A stretch of DNA of 64,000 nt from Arsenophonus sp052174495 (GCA_052174495.1 JBQMRR010000007.1:124001-188000); one strand, 5' to 3'. Positions 34,579 through 45,819 are shown, numbered from the stretch's first letter. The notes: generated from the sequence alone by a model not told the origin. A program made the numbers and translations.

Positions 34579-35640
34579 CTATTCCAATTTTCCTTCAATA
34601 ATAATTCGTATTATGATATTTAAGTTTTTATGAATTTTTTGATTTAATTTACTTAAAAGATATTTTATATAAAATAAATAACTTTCAAAATATTTATTTT
34701 GATATTTTAAATGTTTACTTTTTTTTAAAATTTCTTTATATGTTTTTGGTATGACTAGCTTATGGTTAACCCATGGCGAGTTCAATTTAGCCAATCTGAA
34801 GGTTTCATTTGCTATATAATCCGCAGTCCAATCATGCCAAGGTTTAGATAAACCAACAAAATGAATTAATACTGAGTTGTAAGGAATAGAATATTTATTT
34901 TTTGATTTTACTTTTAGTAAAGCATCAATAGAAAAAAAAGTATTATATTTTACATTTATTAAATATACCTTTTTATTTAAAAAAATATTTAACGCATCTT
35001 GATCTGGGTAAATAAATTTATTTTTTTTATTTAATTTGTCAAAAACTTTTGTTGTGATATTATTATTTTTGTATTTGATTAGATCAATATATAGAAATCC
35101 TGAATTAAAATACTTATTAGTGTTTATTTTTAGTTCAGATTTATTTTTAGCTTCTCTATCATGAATAGCATATACAATTATATCATTCTCAAAATTTAAT
35201 TTTTTTAAATCATATATACTTCCTTTACAAAATATATCTGAATCTAAATATAAAATATTTTTTATTTTATTATTTAAATAGTCTGCTATTATTAATCTAA
35301 AATAAATAGCATAAGACCAACAATAATTAGTTGGTAACTTTTTTAAGTTTTCATCTTTAATAAGATATATAGTTATTTTAGTGTTAGTTAGCTTTGCTAA
35401 CTGTGAAAATAATCTTTCTTGCTCATCATCAAAAAAATCAGTAAAAACATGGAAATGAAAATTCATATCTTTGTTATGCATTAATATCGAGGTGATAGAA
35501 ACTCCTGTTCCAAATAGGAAATTTTTATCTACTCCATAAGCTATATTGAATAAATCATCTGAATACCTTAATTCTTCATTACAAAGATGAAGAACTTTCG
35601 TTATTAATTTAGTAGCTTCAAAGTTATTTTTTTTAATCAT
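34579..35640 (-). CDS. GT8-family glycosyltransferase, LPS outer-core type (WaaI/WaaJ/WaaO-like)
   Basis: The 353-residue protein has the GT8 retaining-transferase fold. Landmarks are an N-terminal IAYGVDKNF (about 33-41), the metal-binding DxD in YLDSDIFCKG (D133, D135), NSGFLYIDL (179-187), YPDQDALN (211-218) and HFVGLSKPWHDW (259-271). A C-terminal segment is typical of LPS glucosyl- and galactosyltransferases. It probably adds a hexose from a UDP-sugar to the LPS core at the inner membrane. Which linkage cannot be told. The gene is unusually AT-rich and lysine/asparagine-rich even for this window, as is common for LPS-core genes. No other waa gene is beside it, so it stands alone. The ATG start fits family alignment. 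Confidence 0.9.
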   Translation of the reverse strand: MIKKNNFEATKLITKVLHLCNEELRYSDDLFNIAYGVDKNFLFGTGVSITSILMHNKDMNFHFHVFTDFFDDEQERLFSQLAKLTNTKITIYLIKDENLKKLPTNYCWSYAIYFRLIIADYLNNKIKNILYLDSDIFCKGSIYDLKKLNFENDIIVYAIHDREAKNKSELKINTNKYFNSGFLYIDLIKYKNNNITTKVFDKLNKKNKFIYPDQDALNIFLNKKVYLINVKYNTFFSIDALLKVKSKNKYSIPYNSVLIHFVGLSKPWHDWTADYIANETFRLAKLNSPWVNHKLVIPKTYKEILKKSKHLKYQNKYFESYLFYIKYLLSKLNQKIHKNLNIIIRIIIEGKLE

Positions 35641-35979
35641 TATTACCCATTAAATAATAACTATGTCTAATATATATGATATTATCAGAATTGTAGGACG
35701 TTGTTAACTATTAACTATTAATTGCGTATAAGTAGCTTTGTAAGAGCTAGAGTTTTTATTCTTAGAATTTTGCTGAAGATACCACAAGGATATGAAAAAT
35801 AATTCACTATAATTATAGTTATAAACATAATTATTTTTTAAATTAAAAATAATAGATTGATACAATCATTTTACATATAAAAAATGTTTTATATAAAATA
35901 CTATAAATTTTTTATAAAATTTTAAGCTTTTAAAGCCATTAATGTGATTTTAGGAGTTTAAAAATTTGCTGTATTATAG
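35641..35979. other. AT-rich stretch upstream of the glycosyltransferase
   Basis: No gene, repeat or clear promoter could be supported here, though the promoter for the minus-strand glycosyltransferase must lie in its left part. Confidence 0.4.
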
Positions 35980-37330
35980 ATGGCTACATTCCACTCTAAT
36001 CTTTCATGAATCTATTCTCTATCCTTGAAATTGAACTTTTTAACAGAAGAGTCAACAGTTTAAATCTCCTTAGTTAGTTCCAATTATTAAGCAGCTGGGA
36101 GTAACTCCGATATCATTAAAAGGTTTGTTTTCTCAAACTACAGTGCTTCACGCATCAGCTTTATAACTTCACTGTCATAAAATCCGATTCAATTAGATTC
36201 ATTATTTTATTGATGTCCAGTGGACTGCTGATGAGAAGCTATAGAATAGCAGCAGCTCTTCTCGCTCTTTCTTTAAATTTTCATCGATTCAGTGTATAGT
36301 ATACTTATTAAAAACTTTACTAGCAAAACATTAGGATTTATTAGCGAGATCAGAGCTCTCTGCTAGCTAAACCTTCGCCAGCTGCCTTAACTTTTAGTTA
36401 AATCCCTTTGTGGAGCTGAAGCTAGTGCATTAGTTATTTTGCATACCCAATAGAATTTATGCTGCGTATCCGGGATATTTTTGCCATTGCATTGCAAAAA
36501 TCAAGGGCAGAGTCTTTTCTAGAATAATCATGGGAGAGATATAATCAAGTCACGCAATAGCGGTCATCTAGAAATTCGGCTCAGTTACCTTCTGACTTTC
36601 AATAATTATCTTCAACTGCAATGAGCTCCTTACATCCATGCTCAGTGCCGTTGATAATGAGCAGCAAGTAAAGGCGATCATTTTGCCTGACATAACGGCA
36701 TTATTTCTTTAGCTAATAAATAAACGTAGGTATATCACTTAAATCACATAGATACAATTCCTGTATTTTTAAGCCATTCCCCGTTTTAGTCTGTTAATGG
36801 TTCTGGTAGAAAATATCATGCGATTTTTACCGATAATTCATAGAGTTTTGTGAAAATCACCGGTGGATAATGCTCTGCATATACATAGGCTATGGTAGCA
36901 AATTTCAATATTTTTGTACGTTTAGATAAGGGGATAATAGGGGGGTATTCAAGGATATTCTGTTTCTACTGCGCTCCCTTGAGATTAAATACTTTAATCT
37001 TAATATCACCAATATCTTATCTTGTTTGGTTCGGTGAAAAATAACCGTTATGAACGATGTCATGAACGCTTATCAACAAAACGACATTCAGAACGTTATC
37101 GCAGCATAAACTTTGAGTTTCGTCTCAACTGCAGTACCTATCAATTATTTGCCAGTATTACGGATAATTTCATATAATGGAAGATGTTAATATCTGATTT
37201 TTAGGATAGCTTATAGAGTAGATTTTTTATGGCATACTATCTCTCTGATGTTGAATTATTCATAAAATTAATCAATAGGATAAGCCACTTTCTCCGAACA
37301 TATATACTAGAAATGAGCATAATTCAATGA
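35980..37330 (-). mobile_element. IS256-family remnant, copy 4
   Basis: Minus-oriented and close to full length. It shares the 3' end block near 35,985-36,080, the signature region near 36,170-36,210, the catalytic region near 36,650-36,740 and the 5' leader near 37,215-37,275 with the other copies. Frame broken by many indels. Confidence 0.75.
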
Positions 37331-37479
37331 AGTAGATTAGTAATTAAAATAGAAAAGTTAAAAAATAAATAGATACTAGGAAAGCAGAAAATATGACAGC
37401 TAATATCTAAAATTAGATATATATCTGAATGATTATAGGAACCTCCTCGCACACCTTTTATTTATAACAAGATGCCTAT

Positions 37480-38168
37480 TAAGGAATATGGTTGAAGCTA
37501 AAATATCATGATGATAAGGATTTATCATCAGGCAACTACAATGTCTAAAATCATAGCTGCTATTCAGGTAAGGAATAGCTTGCATCTACTTTATCTGAAC
37601 GTTATGGCATCTCCGAACTTACCGTTGCTAAAGAGTAAAAATAAGATAATGTTTATGATAATAAACATATTTCCTATCGTTTTTTCGATGACCTTATTAA
37701 CCGCTTATCAGAAAGCTGTAGTTATTTTTTGCAAAAACGTTTCTCTCCTCTCGTCGATATGCTAGTAGTCGTCTGAGAATTTCTAAATCTTGTAGCACTT
37801 TGATCTGACCTGGATCGCTGTTTACGCAGGCATACATAGCGAAAGGGGGATTTGTATGAAATGAGGTAGGGGAAAGCCCCTGACCGAAATATAAAGCGTT
37901 TTAAAGAGGCAAGCCTGATTATTTTCACGTAGATATAAAATATATTACGAAAAATTCTAAACAAAATTTTACGATATTATATTTCATAGGGATAATCTAA
38001 ATCGTGTCACTTGCACTCGATGAGTTTTTATTCATCTTGATAAGGTCAAAAATGCAATTAATGCTAGACGCTTCTTACGTAATCTTAATCGAGTGTGGCT
38101 ATCCTATTGGAATTTATAAATAATGGTAAAGAGTTTATAGACCGCCTTGTTTCTTTACGAAAACATGG
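37480..38168 (+). mobile_element. IS481-family remnant
   Basis: Plus-oriented. Translation across frames gives an N-terminal stretch like IQASKESASTLAERYGISELTVAK near 37,560-37,640. NNGKEFIDRLVSLRK lies near 38,121-38,165, in the catalytic core. The 3' end is missing at the join to the next IS1595 relic. Confidence 0.78.
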
Positions 38169-38169
38169 C

Positions 38170-39180
38170 TATCTTGGTAAAGATTATTACCTTGCTCTTA
38201 GAGCAATTTATAACCACATATGCATTTCAATTGTTGTAGTTTTACACAATCTTTTATAGCCAGATAATTCGGTAAATAAAACAACACTACACATAGAATA
38301 TACTTAGCCATCCCCTTTTTAATTAACTGATATAACTGTCCCAGTTTAAAATATAGAATTCCTTACTAATAATTCTCTAATTATTCAAGCTTATTAAGCG
38401 ATAGTAACTAATTTATTACTCACTGGTAAGGTTTCATACCATTTACTTACATCCGAATAAAATAGATTCTCTATCTATGATCAGCCTAAGAAAACGACTC
38501 TAACACACTTAGACATTAAACTTCTCAAGATATCATCGGTTACAATGATCACCTGTTGATCTCTGCCAATTAAGACTGTACGATTTCGTTCCTTCCTTTT
38601 ATCTCCTACTCCCTTACATCTTCTAGCTTTTATATGTGAAATATAATACCTTTTAAAGGATTCGGGGAAAATATTTTTCGACATCAACAATACCACTTAG
38701 TACATTTATGTTGGTTTGTCTCATACTGAAGGAAGAAAGCAATGATGACAATCCAAACGCTGTTTAAAATTAATGGCTGTTTATTTTCCTGACTCTCGCA
38801 AAGTAAAATTATTTAATATATATCACAAACAACTAAACCATTTATTTTTGTGGTTTAGCTTTGCTAGAAGACTTCCAATAAGATTGTTAACATTTTTCTG
38901 AAATTTGTGGATTTTACAAAAATATCACTGTAACCCTAAATGAATATTTCCAGCAGATAACATGTTCACTATGAGAATATGGACAGAATGAAATGGAGTG
39001 GGTTACTTTAATATATGAACTGAGATCATCTAATAGATTATTATCAAGCTAATTAATGAGATACAGCTTTATGTTGCAAGAAGTGAGAAAATTTCTTTGA
39101 TTTTTATGACTGCTTACTTTTTCATGACAACCTTTATAGTAAAAGTCTTTCTTACAGTATAAGAGATTTCTCTACTAATA
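38170..39180 (-). mobile_element. IS1595-family remnant, copy E
   Basis: Minus-oriented, nearly full length. It aligns with copies A and D over its whole span and with B and C in reverse. The 71-codon piece at 38,481-38,696 contains the reading VLIGRDQQVIIVTDD, from the transposase centre. Terminal motif near 39,150-39,180. Confidence 0.7.
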
Positions 39181-39319
39181 ACTACCTTTATCAATAACTA
39201 GTTTATAAAAGCATAAATCTATTAAATTAGGAAGATAATATACGACTTCATAATTAATCTCATAGCTTATCGAACCAAAGCGCTTGATGATCCCTGCAAA
39301 AAAAATTAATAATAACAGG

Positions 39320-41062
39320 ATTGAGTGAATTTTTTATGACATAAAAAAGATCATACAGTAATAGGTTCAACTTCGCTCCTCAATTTCTTTGAATACAAGT
39401 ATTATCTACCTCTAGTTACGAATTCCGTGATTTGAGTAAACGCCTTAGGCTCAAAAGCCGCTGAATATACTTTTGCATTGAAGAAGTAATAACTGAGAGT
39501 ATGCTTGCCGGTAAATTGATTACCTATAGAAAATTAGGAATAATCTTCGTCTCCTCTTGTCCCTTGAAAGTAACGCAAAGATAACTAGATCAATAGACTT
39601 GACGAATGCGGATATAGGATGATGATTTTTATTTCTCTGTTAAAGATACATCCAGAGGATAATTTATCTAGACATATATCCCTGACTCGTCCAAGCTAAA
39701 CTGCTTTTCACCATTAATGATGACGGGCTGGAAACTTTCTTGAAAAACGATAAAATTATAAACTTATGGATCTATTGCTCTTATTGAGCACAAAATGCTT
39801 ATCTGTGGACTTCTGCATGCAATAGAGATCTATCTGTCGTGCTATTTTATTGTTATTCTGATATCTTGCTAACAGCCATTTTTCTATCAAAGCTGTAAGT
39901 CAAAAGCTTACATTTCATATATCGTTAAAACTACTGAGCAGTGATTAGCAGCGCAGATTCATATTTTATCAGACTGCGTAACTCGCAACATATTACTTCA
40001 CTATGTCTATCTTCTTTACTTTTTCAAAATAATTAGCTTTTCTGATACTCAATGTTCTGTTTTGTACTTCACCTGCACTTATGTTACAGTCGGTACGCAA
40101 ATATAGGGTATTGAAATTGGTATCTTCTATGCCTTTTACACTTATAATCAGCAACTCAATCAACATTTGCAGGTTCATCTCTCATCACTCTGTAGGAGTC
40201 TGGATATTAAAGATATTGTAATGGCGCGAGGTCTTTTTTAAAAAAGAGTGGTCGAAAAAATCTGGCAAGGCGATGGTCATTCGGCTACTTGCATCCACAG
40301 CTATAATCTGATAAATCCAAGATGTCTTCCTGCTCTGTGATAATATAACCAGCACAGAAATTAGTGATAGCGTTACCTGAATTCATAGTACGGGACAGTT
40401 ACTGGAAAAGTTTACTTCGATAAAAAGATAAAATAGGGTAGTACCCATGCTGTGAAATAGTTCGGGCGGTATCTTAACTCTGCTATTGACGTTAAAACCG
40501 CTACATTACCGAAAGAAAATTATTATATATCACCATTATAACCACTTAATTGAGCAGTACTAGCAGAGATTCTAACGTAGGAAGATATGATTATGCACTA
40601 TATTCCCATATTTCGACGAGACATTTCAAAATGATACATTACTATAATTTATTAACGAATCGTAAACAAAGCTATACTATTACTGAAGCTATATAAGGCA
40701 CTGAAGGTGAAGTCTTGAAAAAAATAAAAAATAGAGGGGAGTTTTCTGTTCTGATAAAAGGTTACTTTACGCGCATAGATTCGTAGAAATGAATTTTATG
40801 TAGCGATAGGCCATTCTTACCAATATTAAGTTTGACAAACAAACAACAGAATTGTTATCAGAAAGAATCTATACAATAGAAAATAATGATTATTAAACAA
40901 AACCTAGGATTAATATTTATAAAGTTAGTGAATTATATTAAAAAATATACACTTCAATAAAATTGAAGCTTACAATAGGAGTAAGTAAAATTATTCTATC
41001 TAATTTTAGGAGAAAATATGGTTTTTCTCTTAATTTAAAGAGAAATTTAATTTTCTAACCAT
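39320..41062 (-). repeat. Unidentified 1.75-kb dispersed repeat, copy 2
   Basis: Diverged partner of 12,590-14,360, in the same orientation. A 61-codon minus-strand piece (39,993-40,178) survives and reads in part DCNISAGEVQNRTLSIRKANYF. The matching part of copy 1 (13,300-13,480) is more broken. Both copies end at the same point on the right, next to a TTAATTTTCTA string, which argues for a discrete element. No transposase family could be named. Confidence 0.6.
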
Positions 41063-41149
41063 GAACATTTTTAGATTAAAGGGCAGTTTTAAAATACCTG
41101 ATGGATAGCTATGAGAGAGATACTCAATTAAAATTATATAAAAACATCA

Positions 41150-41700
41150 GGAAAAATTGCGGGTAGTCTTGGCCTTGTATAAAACGGATAAAAAATCTAT
41201 TGAGGAACACGGAATCTATATATTAAAAGATAGCATCGTAAAGTTTCGTTTGCATTTTTGGAAGATATTTTACACTAACTGCAGGGTGTGCAGGTTTTAT
41301 AGTTTTAAAACGCTTCATGCATCAGTTTTAGGGCTTCTCTCCTGCTTTATTTTATGCAATTTTCTCTATTGGCTATGTAAACACCGATTGGATCAGATCA
41401 AGATACGATGAATTTTAAAAATTTACATACAACTCAACTGTCGGTAATTCATTAAAAGAGAAAAACATTTTTCACAAGAAAACGACTACGGATTCCTAAT
41501 CCGTCAATAATGTCGTTCAAAAAAATCAAGAATATAGTTGTTATCATTATCACCTTGTTTTCGTCGTTTAGTAACGGAAAGAGTTTTTGAATATCCCATA
41601 ACGCTTAACTAAAGTAGATACAGGCTTTTGTTGTCCTGAAGAGCACTAATTTTATATGTTATAGCATCTTTATGATGGAAGCCTTATCGTTAAGATATAG
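41150..41700 (-). mobile_element. IS481-family remnant, inverted copy
   Basis: Minus-oriented. The reverse strand reads VKYLPKMQTKLYDAIF and MYKAKT-like pieces from the integrase core (41,160-41,290). Further right come the ALRKT/LLLSL region (about 41,440-41,520) and the N-terminal VSTLVKRYGI stretch (about 41,590-41,640). An 84-codon plus-strand frame over it is a shadow. Confidence 0.75.
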
Positions 41701-41898
41701 TATTTAACTATAGCCATCACTAGTGATATTAGCATAAATAGAGTTTTACTATAAGAGTTTATATAATAAACCTGAATCAAACAAGTATTAATTTCTTAAT
41801 CTTTAGGCTGAAATAATATTAACCTATCGTTTACATTTAGGCGGTTATTATCTGAGATAAATCTTCTTACTTATATGGAGTGATCATTTTTTTAGATG

Positions 41899-43269
41899 TT
41901 ATTTCCCAATACAGAAGCTGGAAAAAATATGATCTAATAAATCGTCTGAACTAAATTCTCCGGTAATTTTACTTAATGCTTGTTGCGTCAAACGAAGTTC
42001 TTCTGCTAATAACTCATTTGAGTAAGCAGATACTAACTGTTGATAACCTTTCTGTAAATGCTCCGCTGCTATATTAAGTGCTTGAATATGACGTCGTCTG
42101 GCTAAGAATCTGCCTTCAATATAATGATTGAATTTAATGCTTTCTTTCAAATGTTGACGTAATAAATCAATACCTTCTTTTCGATAAACCGAAAGGCTAA
42201 TAAGTGAGTAATTATTAACTTTTGTTATTGCTATTGGTTCATCAGTAATATCAACTTTATTTCTAATTAGCGTAATAGGTAAAGATTTTGGCAATCGCGC
42301 TATAAATTCATGCCAAATTTGCTCAGGTTTAGTTGCCTCTGTAGTAGTGCTATCTACCATAAGTAATATATGATCCGCTTGCTCTATTTCTCGCCAGGCT
42401 CGTTCAATACCTATTTTTTCAACTTCATCTGTTGCTTCACGTAAACCAGCCGTATCAATAATATGTAAAGGTATACCATCAATATGAATATGTTCACGTA
42501 ATATATCTCTGGTAGTACCGGGAATATCTGTTACAATTGCTGTTTCATGTCCAGATAGTGCATTTAATAAGCTAGATTTACCTACATTCGGCTGTCCTGC
42601 AATCACAATTTTCATGCCTTCTCGTAATAAACTACCTTGATAAGATTCTAAACGCACATTATCTAAATGTGCCATCACTTCATTCAATTTTACTTCTATC
42701 TTACCATTAAATAATGAATCAATTTTTTCATCTGGAAAATCAATTGCAGCTTCAACGTGAATGCGCAAGTTAGTAAGCGCTTCCATCATTTTATAGATCT
42801 GTTTCGAGAAAACACCTTGTAATGAATTTACCGCTGAACGCGCAGCCTGTTCAGTACTCGCATTGATTAGATCAATAATAGCTTCTGCCTGAGCTAAATC
42901 TATTTTATTATTAAGAAAAGCGCGCTCAGAAAATTCACCAGGATTGGCAATCCGGATCTCATCGATAACTAAAATCTGTTTAAGTAATAAATCAATAATG
43001 ACTGGCCCACCATGTCCTTGCAATTCAAGAACATCTTCACCTGTAAATGAATTGGGCGCAGGAAAATATAGTGCAATTCCCTGATCTAACACTTTACCCG
43101 TGTTATCATAGAAAGATAGGTAATCCGCATAACGTGGATGAGGTAATTTACCTAAAACAATATGGGCAACTTCAGTAACTTTTGGTCCTGATATTCGCAA
43201 AATACCAATACCACCATATCCAGGAGGAGTTGCCTGCGCAATGATTGTATCATTGATACATATACTCAT
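41899..43269 (-). CDS. mnmE: tRNA modification GTPase MnmE
   Basis: With MnmG this 456-residue GTPase installs the (carboxymethyl)aminomethyl group at wobble U34 of certain tRNAs. The N-terminal tetrahydrofolate-binding domain opens with TIIAQATPPGYGGIGILRISG. The central helical domain carries the G domain: G1 GQPNVGKSS (225-233), G2 GTTRD (251-255), G3 DTAGLR (272-277) and G4 NKVD (337-340). The C-terminal catalytic FCIGK motif is intact at 452-456. Length matches E. coli (454). It follows yidC after a 118-bp gap, the enterobacterial order, and may be read through from it. Confidence 0.97.
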   Translation of the reverse strand: MSICINDTIIAQATPPGYGGIGILRISGPKVTEVAHIVLGKLPHPRYADYLSFYDNTGKVLDQGIALYFPAPNSFTGEDVLELQGHGGPVIIDLLLKQILVIDEIRIANPGEFSERAFLNNKIDLAQAEAIIDLINASTEQAARSAVNSLQGVFSKQIYKMMEALTNLRIHVEAAIDFPDEKIDSLFNGKIEVKLNEVMAHLDNVRLESYQGSLLREGMKIVIAGQPNVGKSSLLNALSGHETAIVTDIPGTTRDILREHIHIDGIPLHIIDTAGLREATDEVEKIGIERAWREIEQADHILLMVDSTTTEATKPEQIWHEFIARLPKSLPITLIRNKVDITDEPIAITKVNNYSLISLSVYRKEGIDLLRQHLKESIKFNHYIEGRFLARRRHIQALNIAAEHLQKGYQQLVSAYSNELLAEELRLTQQALSKITGEFSSDDLLDHIFSSFCIGK

Positions 43270-43337
43270 TTTATTCTCAATTCTTACAATAAAGATGGTT
43301 TAGGTTGTGCTTAATGACTGCCTTAATCTATTTTTTA

Positions 43338-43378
43338 TTTTGTTATTTTTTTGTTATTTTTAAGTATAAATAACAAAA
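43338..43378. repeat. AT-rich stem with a duplicated left arm between mnmE and yidC
   Basis: TTTTGTTATTT occurs at 43338-43348 and again at 43349-43359. Its complement AAATAACAAAA lies at 43368-43378, so two alternative 11-bp stems can form. On the minus strand, the direction of transcription, no T-tract follows, so it does not look like a terminator. Confidence 0.5.
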
Positions 43379-43387
43379 TGCTAAAAC

Positions 43388-45028
43388 TTATCTTTTATCG
43401 CGACTATGTAGGCCACGTTTTTCTAAGGCACGATAAATAATTTGTTGCTGGATAATCGTTACTAGATTACTAATGATATAGTATAAAACTAAACCAGAAG
43501 GAAACCAGAAAAAAAATACCGTAAAAATAACCGGCATATAGGTCATAATTTTTTGTTGCATAGGATCAGTCACTGTTGTTGGTGAAATTTTTTGAATAAA
43601 ATACATCGTTAAACCCATTAATAATGGCAGAATATAATACGGATCCTGGGCTGATAAATCTTGGATCCAACCAACAAAGGGAACATGACGTAGCTCAACA
43701 GAGCCTATTAACATATAATATAAAGCAAGGAAAATAGGCATCTGAATTAATAAAGGCAGACAACCACCTAACGGATTGACTTTCTCTGCTTTATAGAGAG
43801 CCATTATTTCTTGACTCATGCGTTGCTTATCATCACCAATACGTTCTTTCATCGCTGCAAGTTTTGGCTGCAAGAGACGCATTTTTGCCATTGAAGTATA
43901 TTGTGCTTTAGTTAAAGGGTACATAATACCACGTACAATAAAAGTAATAACAATGATGGAAAAGCCCCAATTACCGATAAAACCATGAATAAATTTTAAT
44001 AATTTAAATAATGGTTGAGAAATAAACCACAGCCAACCATAATCAACAGTTAAGTCTAAATGTGGTGCAACTATTCCCATTTCCGATTGTATTTCAGGCC
44101 CTACCCACAAAGTTGAAGTGTATTTTTTTTTACTATTAGCTGCTACTATTATCGGTGAACTCTTGTAGCCAATAATAGCAATGGTTTTATTTAAATTGAT
44201 TGTATAGAAGGTGTTTTGGTTCTTATAGTTTGGGATCCAAGCAGTAGCAAAATATTGCTGCAACATTGCAATCCAACCACCTTTAGTATTAACGTTTAAA
44301 TTATTATCAATAATATCACTGAAACTATATTTTTTATAGTTTATTTCTTTGGAAGAGTATGCACTACCACGATAGGTATGTAATGGAAAATTATTGCTTC
44401 CTGTATCACGTTCTTTTGGTAGTTCTGCAGTTTGTTTTAATTGACCAAAAAAAGCCAGTATCAATGGTTTTTCACTGTTATTATCGATATTATACTCAAT
44501 AGAAATATTATATTTACCACGTTTTAATAGATAGACTTTCTGATAGATTAGGCCATCTTTACCCGTAAAAGTAAGAGGAACACGTAGTTCATCTTGCCCA
44601 TCTTGTAACATATAATTTGTTGAATTTGAGAGGTATAAAGGACGTAATCTATTATTGTAGGCAGGATTATCTGGACCATCCTGACCAATCAATCCGCTTT
44701 GTGCTTGATAAATAAAATCTTTACTAGTTTCCAATAAACGAAACGGATCAGATGAGTATAATTTCTTAGGATAATGTAATAATTCAGCCTGATCAATATC
44801 TCCTCCACGGGTATTGATACGTAATTTAAGCACATCAGTTTTTACTGTGATAAATTGAGCTTGCTCATGACCCAGATTAGCTTGGTCATCATGACTTGGT
44901 ATATCCATTTGTTTTATAATTTGATCAGTCTTTATAATAAGTTGTGTTTTATCACTTTTCCATGTCTGCCAAATTAAAAACGAAATAAATAGCAAAGCGA
45001 TAAATAAAAGATTACGTTGTGACTCCAT
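43388..45028 (-). CDS. yidC: Membrane protein insertase YidC
   Basis: The 546-residue inner-membrane protein (E. coli 548) inserts and folds membrane proteins with SecYEG or alone. An N-terminal anchor at about 5-21 (LLFIALLFISFLIWQ) is followed by a large periplasmic domain to about 340. The five-helix core follows, with GNWGFSIIVITFIVRGIMYPLTKAQY carrying the conserved groove arginine, then PLGGCLPLLIQMPIFLALYYML and the last helices. A basic C-terminal tail ends the protein. It starts 2 nt after the yidD stop, in the cluster rpmH-rnpA-yidD-yidC, so translation is probably coupled. Confidence 0.97.
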   Translation of the reverse strand: MESQRNLLFIALLFISFLIWQTWKSDKTQLIIKTDQIIKQMDIPSHDDQANLGHEQAQFITVKTDVLKLRINTRGGDIDQAELLHYPKKLYSSDPFRLLETSKDFIYQAQSGLIGQDGPDNPAYNNRLRPLYLSNSTNYMLQDGQDELRVPLTFTGKDGLIYQKVYLLKRGKYNISIEYNIDNNSEKPLILAFFGQLKQTAELPKERDTGSNNFPLHTYRGSAYSSKEINYKKYSFSDIIDNNLNVNTKGGWIAMLQQYFATAWIPNYKNQNTFYTINLNKTIAIIGYKSSPIIVAANSKKKYTSTLWVGPEIQSEMGIVAPHLDLTVDYGWLWFISQPLFKLLKFIHGFIGNWGFSIIVITFIVRGIMYPLTKAQYTSMAKMRLLQPKLAAMKERIGDDKQRMSQEIMALYKAEKVNPLGGCLPLLIQMPIFLALYYMLIGSVELRHVPFVGWIQDLSAQDPYYILPLLMGLTMYFIQKISPTTVTDPMQQKIMTYMPVIFTVFFFWFPSGLVLYYIISNLVTIIQQQIIYRALEKRGLHSRDKR

Positions 45029-45030
45029 TG

Positions 45031-45291
45031 TTAATATTCTCTATTATAATCATTCTGTCTAGGTGGAATAGAATCGTCGCCACCTTTATGTAAAGGATGG
45101 CATTTTAATACGCGTTTCATCATTAACCAACTACCTTTTATCAATCCAAATTGATATAATGCTTCGATCCCATATTGAGAACAGGTAGGGTTGAAACGGC
45201 AACGTGGCCCTAAGAATGGGCTTATTATTAATTGATAACCTCTTATTATCGAAATTAATAGCCGCGAGCTAAACGGCAGTGACGAAGCCAT
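45031..45291 (-). CDS. yidD: Membrane protein insertion efficiency factor YidD
   Basis: Small 86-residue membrane-associated protein that assists YidC-dependent insertion. The family core SPFLGPRCRFNPTCSQYGIEAL with both cysteines, then KRVLKCHPLHKGGDD, is intact. Length equals the family norm of about 85. The ATG lies inside rnpA, overlapping it by 37 nt in another frame, an arrangement typical of enterobacteria. Confidence 0.95.
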   Translation of the reverse strand: MASSLPFSSRLLISIIRGYQLIISPFLGPRCRFNPTCSQYGIEALYQFGLIKGSWLMMKRVLKCHPLHKGGDDSIPPRQNDYNREY

Positions 45292-45608
45292 AATTTGCCT
45301 ATTATTTTAATGATTTCTTGATTTTTTAAATCAGCAATTCCCTTTCTCAGTATTATCACAAAATCCATTGAAGGGAACTCATGCTGATGTAAACGAAAAT
45401 ATTCTCTCATTAATCGCTTAATACGATTGCGTTCATGCGCTCGTTTAATATTTTTTTTTGTGATAGAAAAACCAATACGTGGGTACCCCAGCTCATTGAG
45501 GCGTCCGAGAATGATAATTTCTGGAGAACTTACCCGTTGAGGCTGTTGAAAGACATAATTAAAATGTCCGGGAGTTAATAACTTTAAACTCCTAGGAAAA
45601 GCAAACAT
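45255..45608 (-). CDS. rnpA: Ribonuclease P protein component
   Basis: The 117-residue basic protein is the cofactor of RNase P, which matures tRNA 5' ends together with the rnpB RNA (not in this window). The signature RAHERNRIKRLMREYFR is present, with the RNR motif at 60-62, and LLTPGHFNYVFQQP matches the substrate-cleft region. It starts 16 nt after the rpmH stop, so it is co-transcribed with rpmH, and its 3' end overlaps yidD. Confidence 0.96.
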   Translation of the reverse strand: MFAFPRSLKLLTPGHFNYVFQQPQRVSSPEIIILGRLNELGYPRIGFSITKKNIKRAHERNRIKRLMREYFRLHQHEFPSMDFVIILRKGIADLKNQEIIKIIGKLWLRHCRLARGY

Positions 45609-45624
45609 AACTACTTTTCTAGAG

Positions 45625-45771
45625 TTACTTATTTGAAGAAACGGTTAGACTAGTGCGGCCTTTAGCACGACGACGAGCTAAAACATGACGACCATTTTTA
45701 GTAGCCATACGAGCACGGAAACCGTGAGAACGATTACGTTTTAGTATTGATGGTTGAAAAGTGCGTTTCAT
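45625..45771 (-). CDS. rpmH: 50S ribosomal protein L34
   Basis: The 48-residue, very basic protein begins MKRTFQPSILKRNRSHGFRA and continues RMATKNGRHVLARRRAKGR, the near-invariant L34 sequence. It binds 23S rRNA in the large subunit. It is two residues longer than E. coli L34 through the ending SSNK. It heads the minus-strand cluster rpmH-rnpA-yidD-yidC and is divergent from dnaA, as usual. The divergent interval is stretched by an IS481 relic. Confidence 0.97.
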   Translation of the reverse strand: MKRTFQPSILKRNRSHGFRARMATKNGRHVLARRRAKGRTSLTVSSNK

Positions 45772-45819
45772 AGCGATTTCTACCTAACTTAATAAAATAG
45801 TTATTGTTGATTCAGTGAA

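Noticed and set aside
37508..37964. Two overlapping 80-85-codon frames on opposite strands
   Set aside because: Both lie over an IS481 relic and neither follows the transposase frame for long.
41157..41411. 84-codon plus-strand frame with hydrophobic stretches
   Set aside because: The reverse strand is IS481 transposase core sequence. I first took this area for IS256 because of a chance match to its 3' end, and corrected that.
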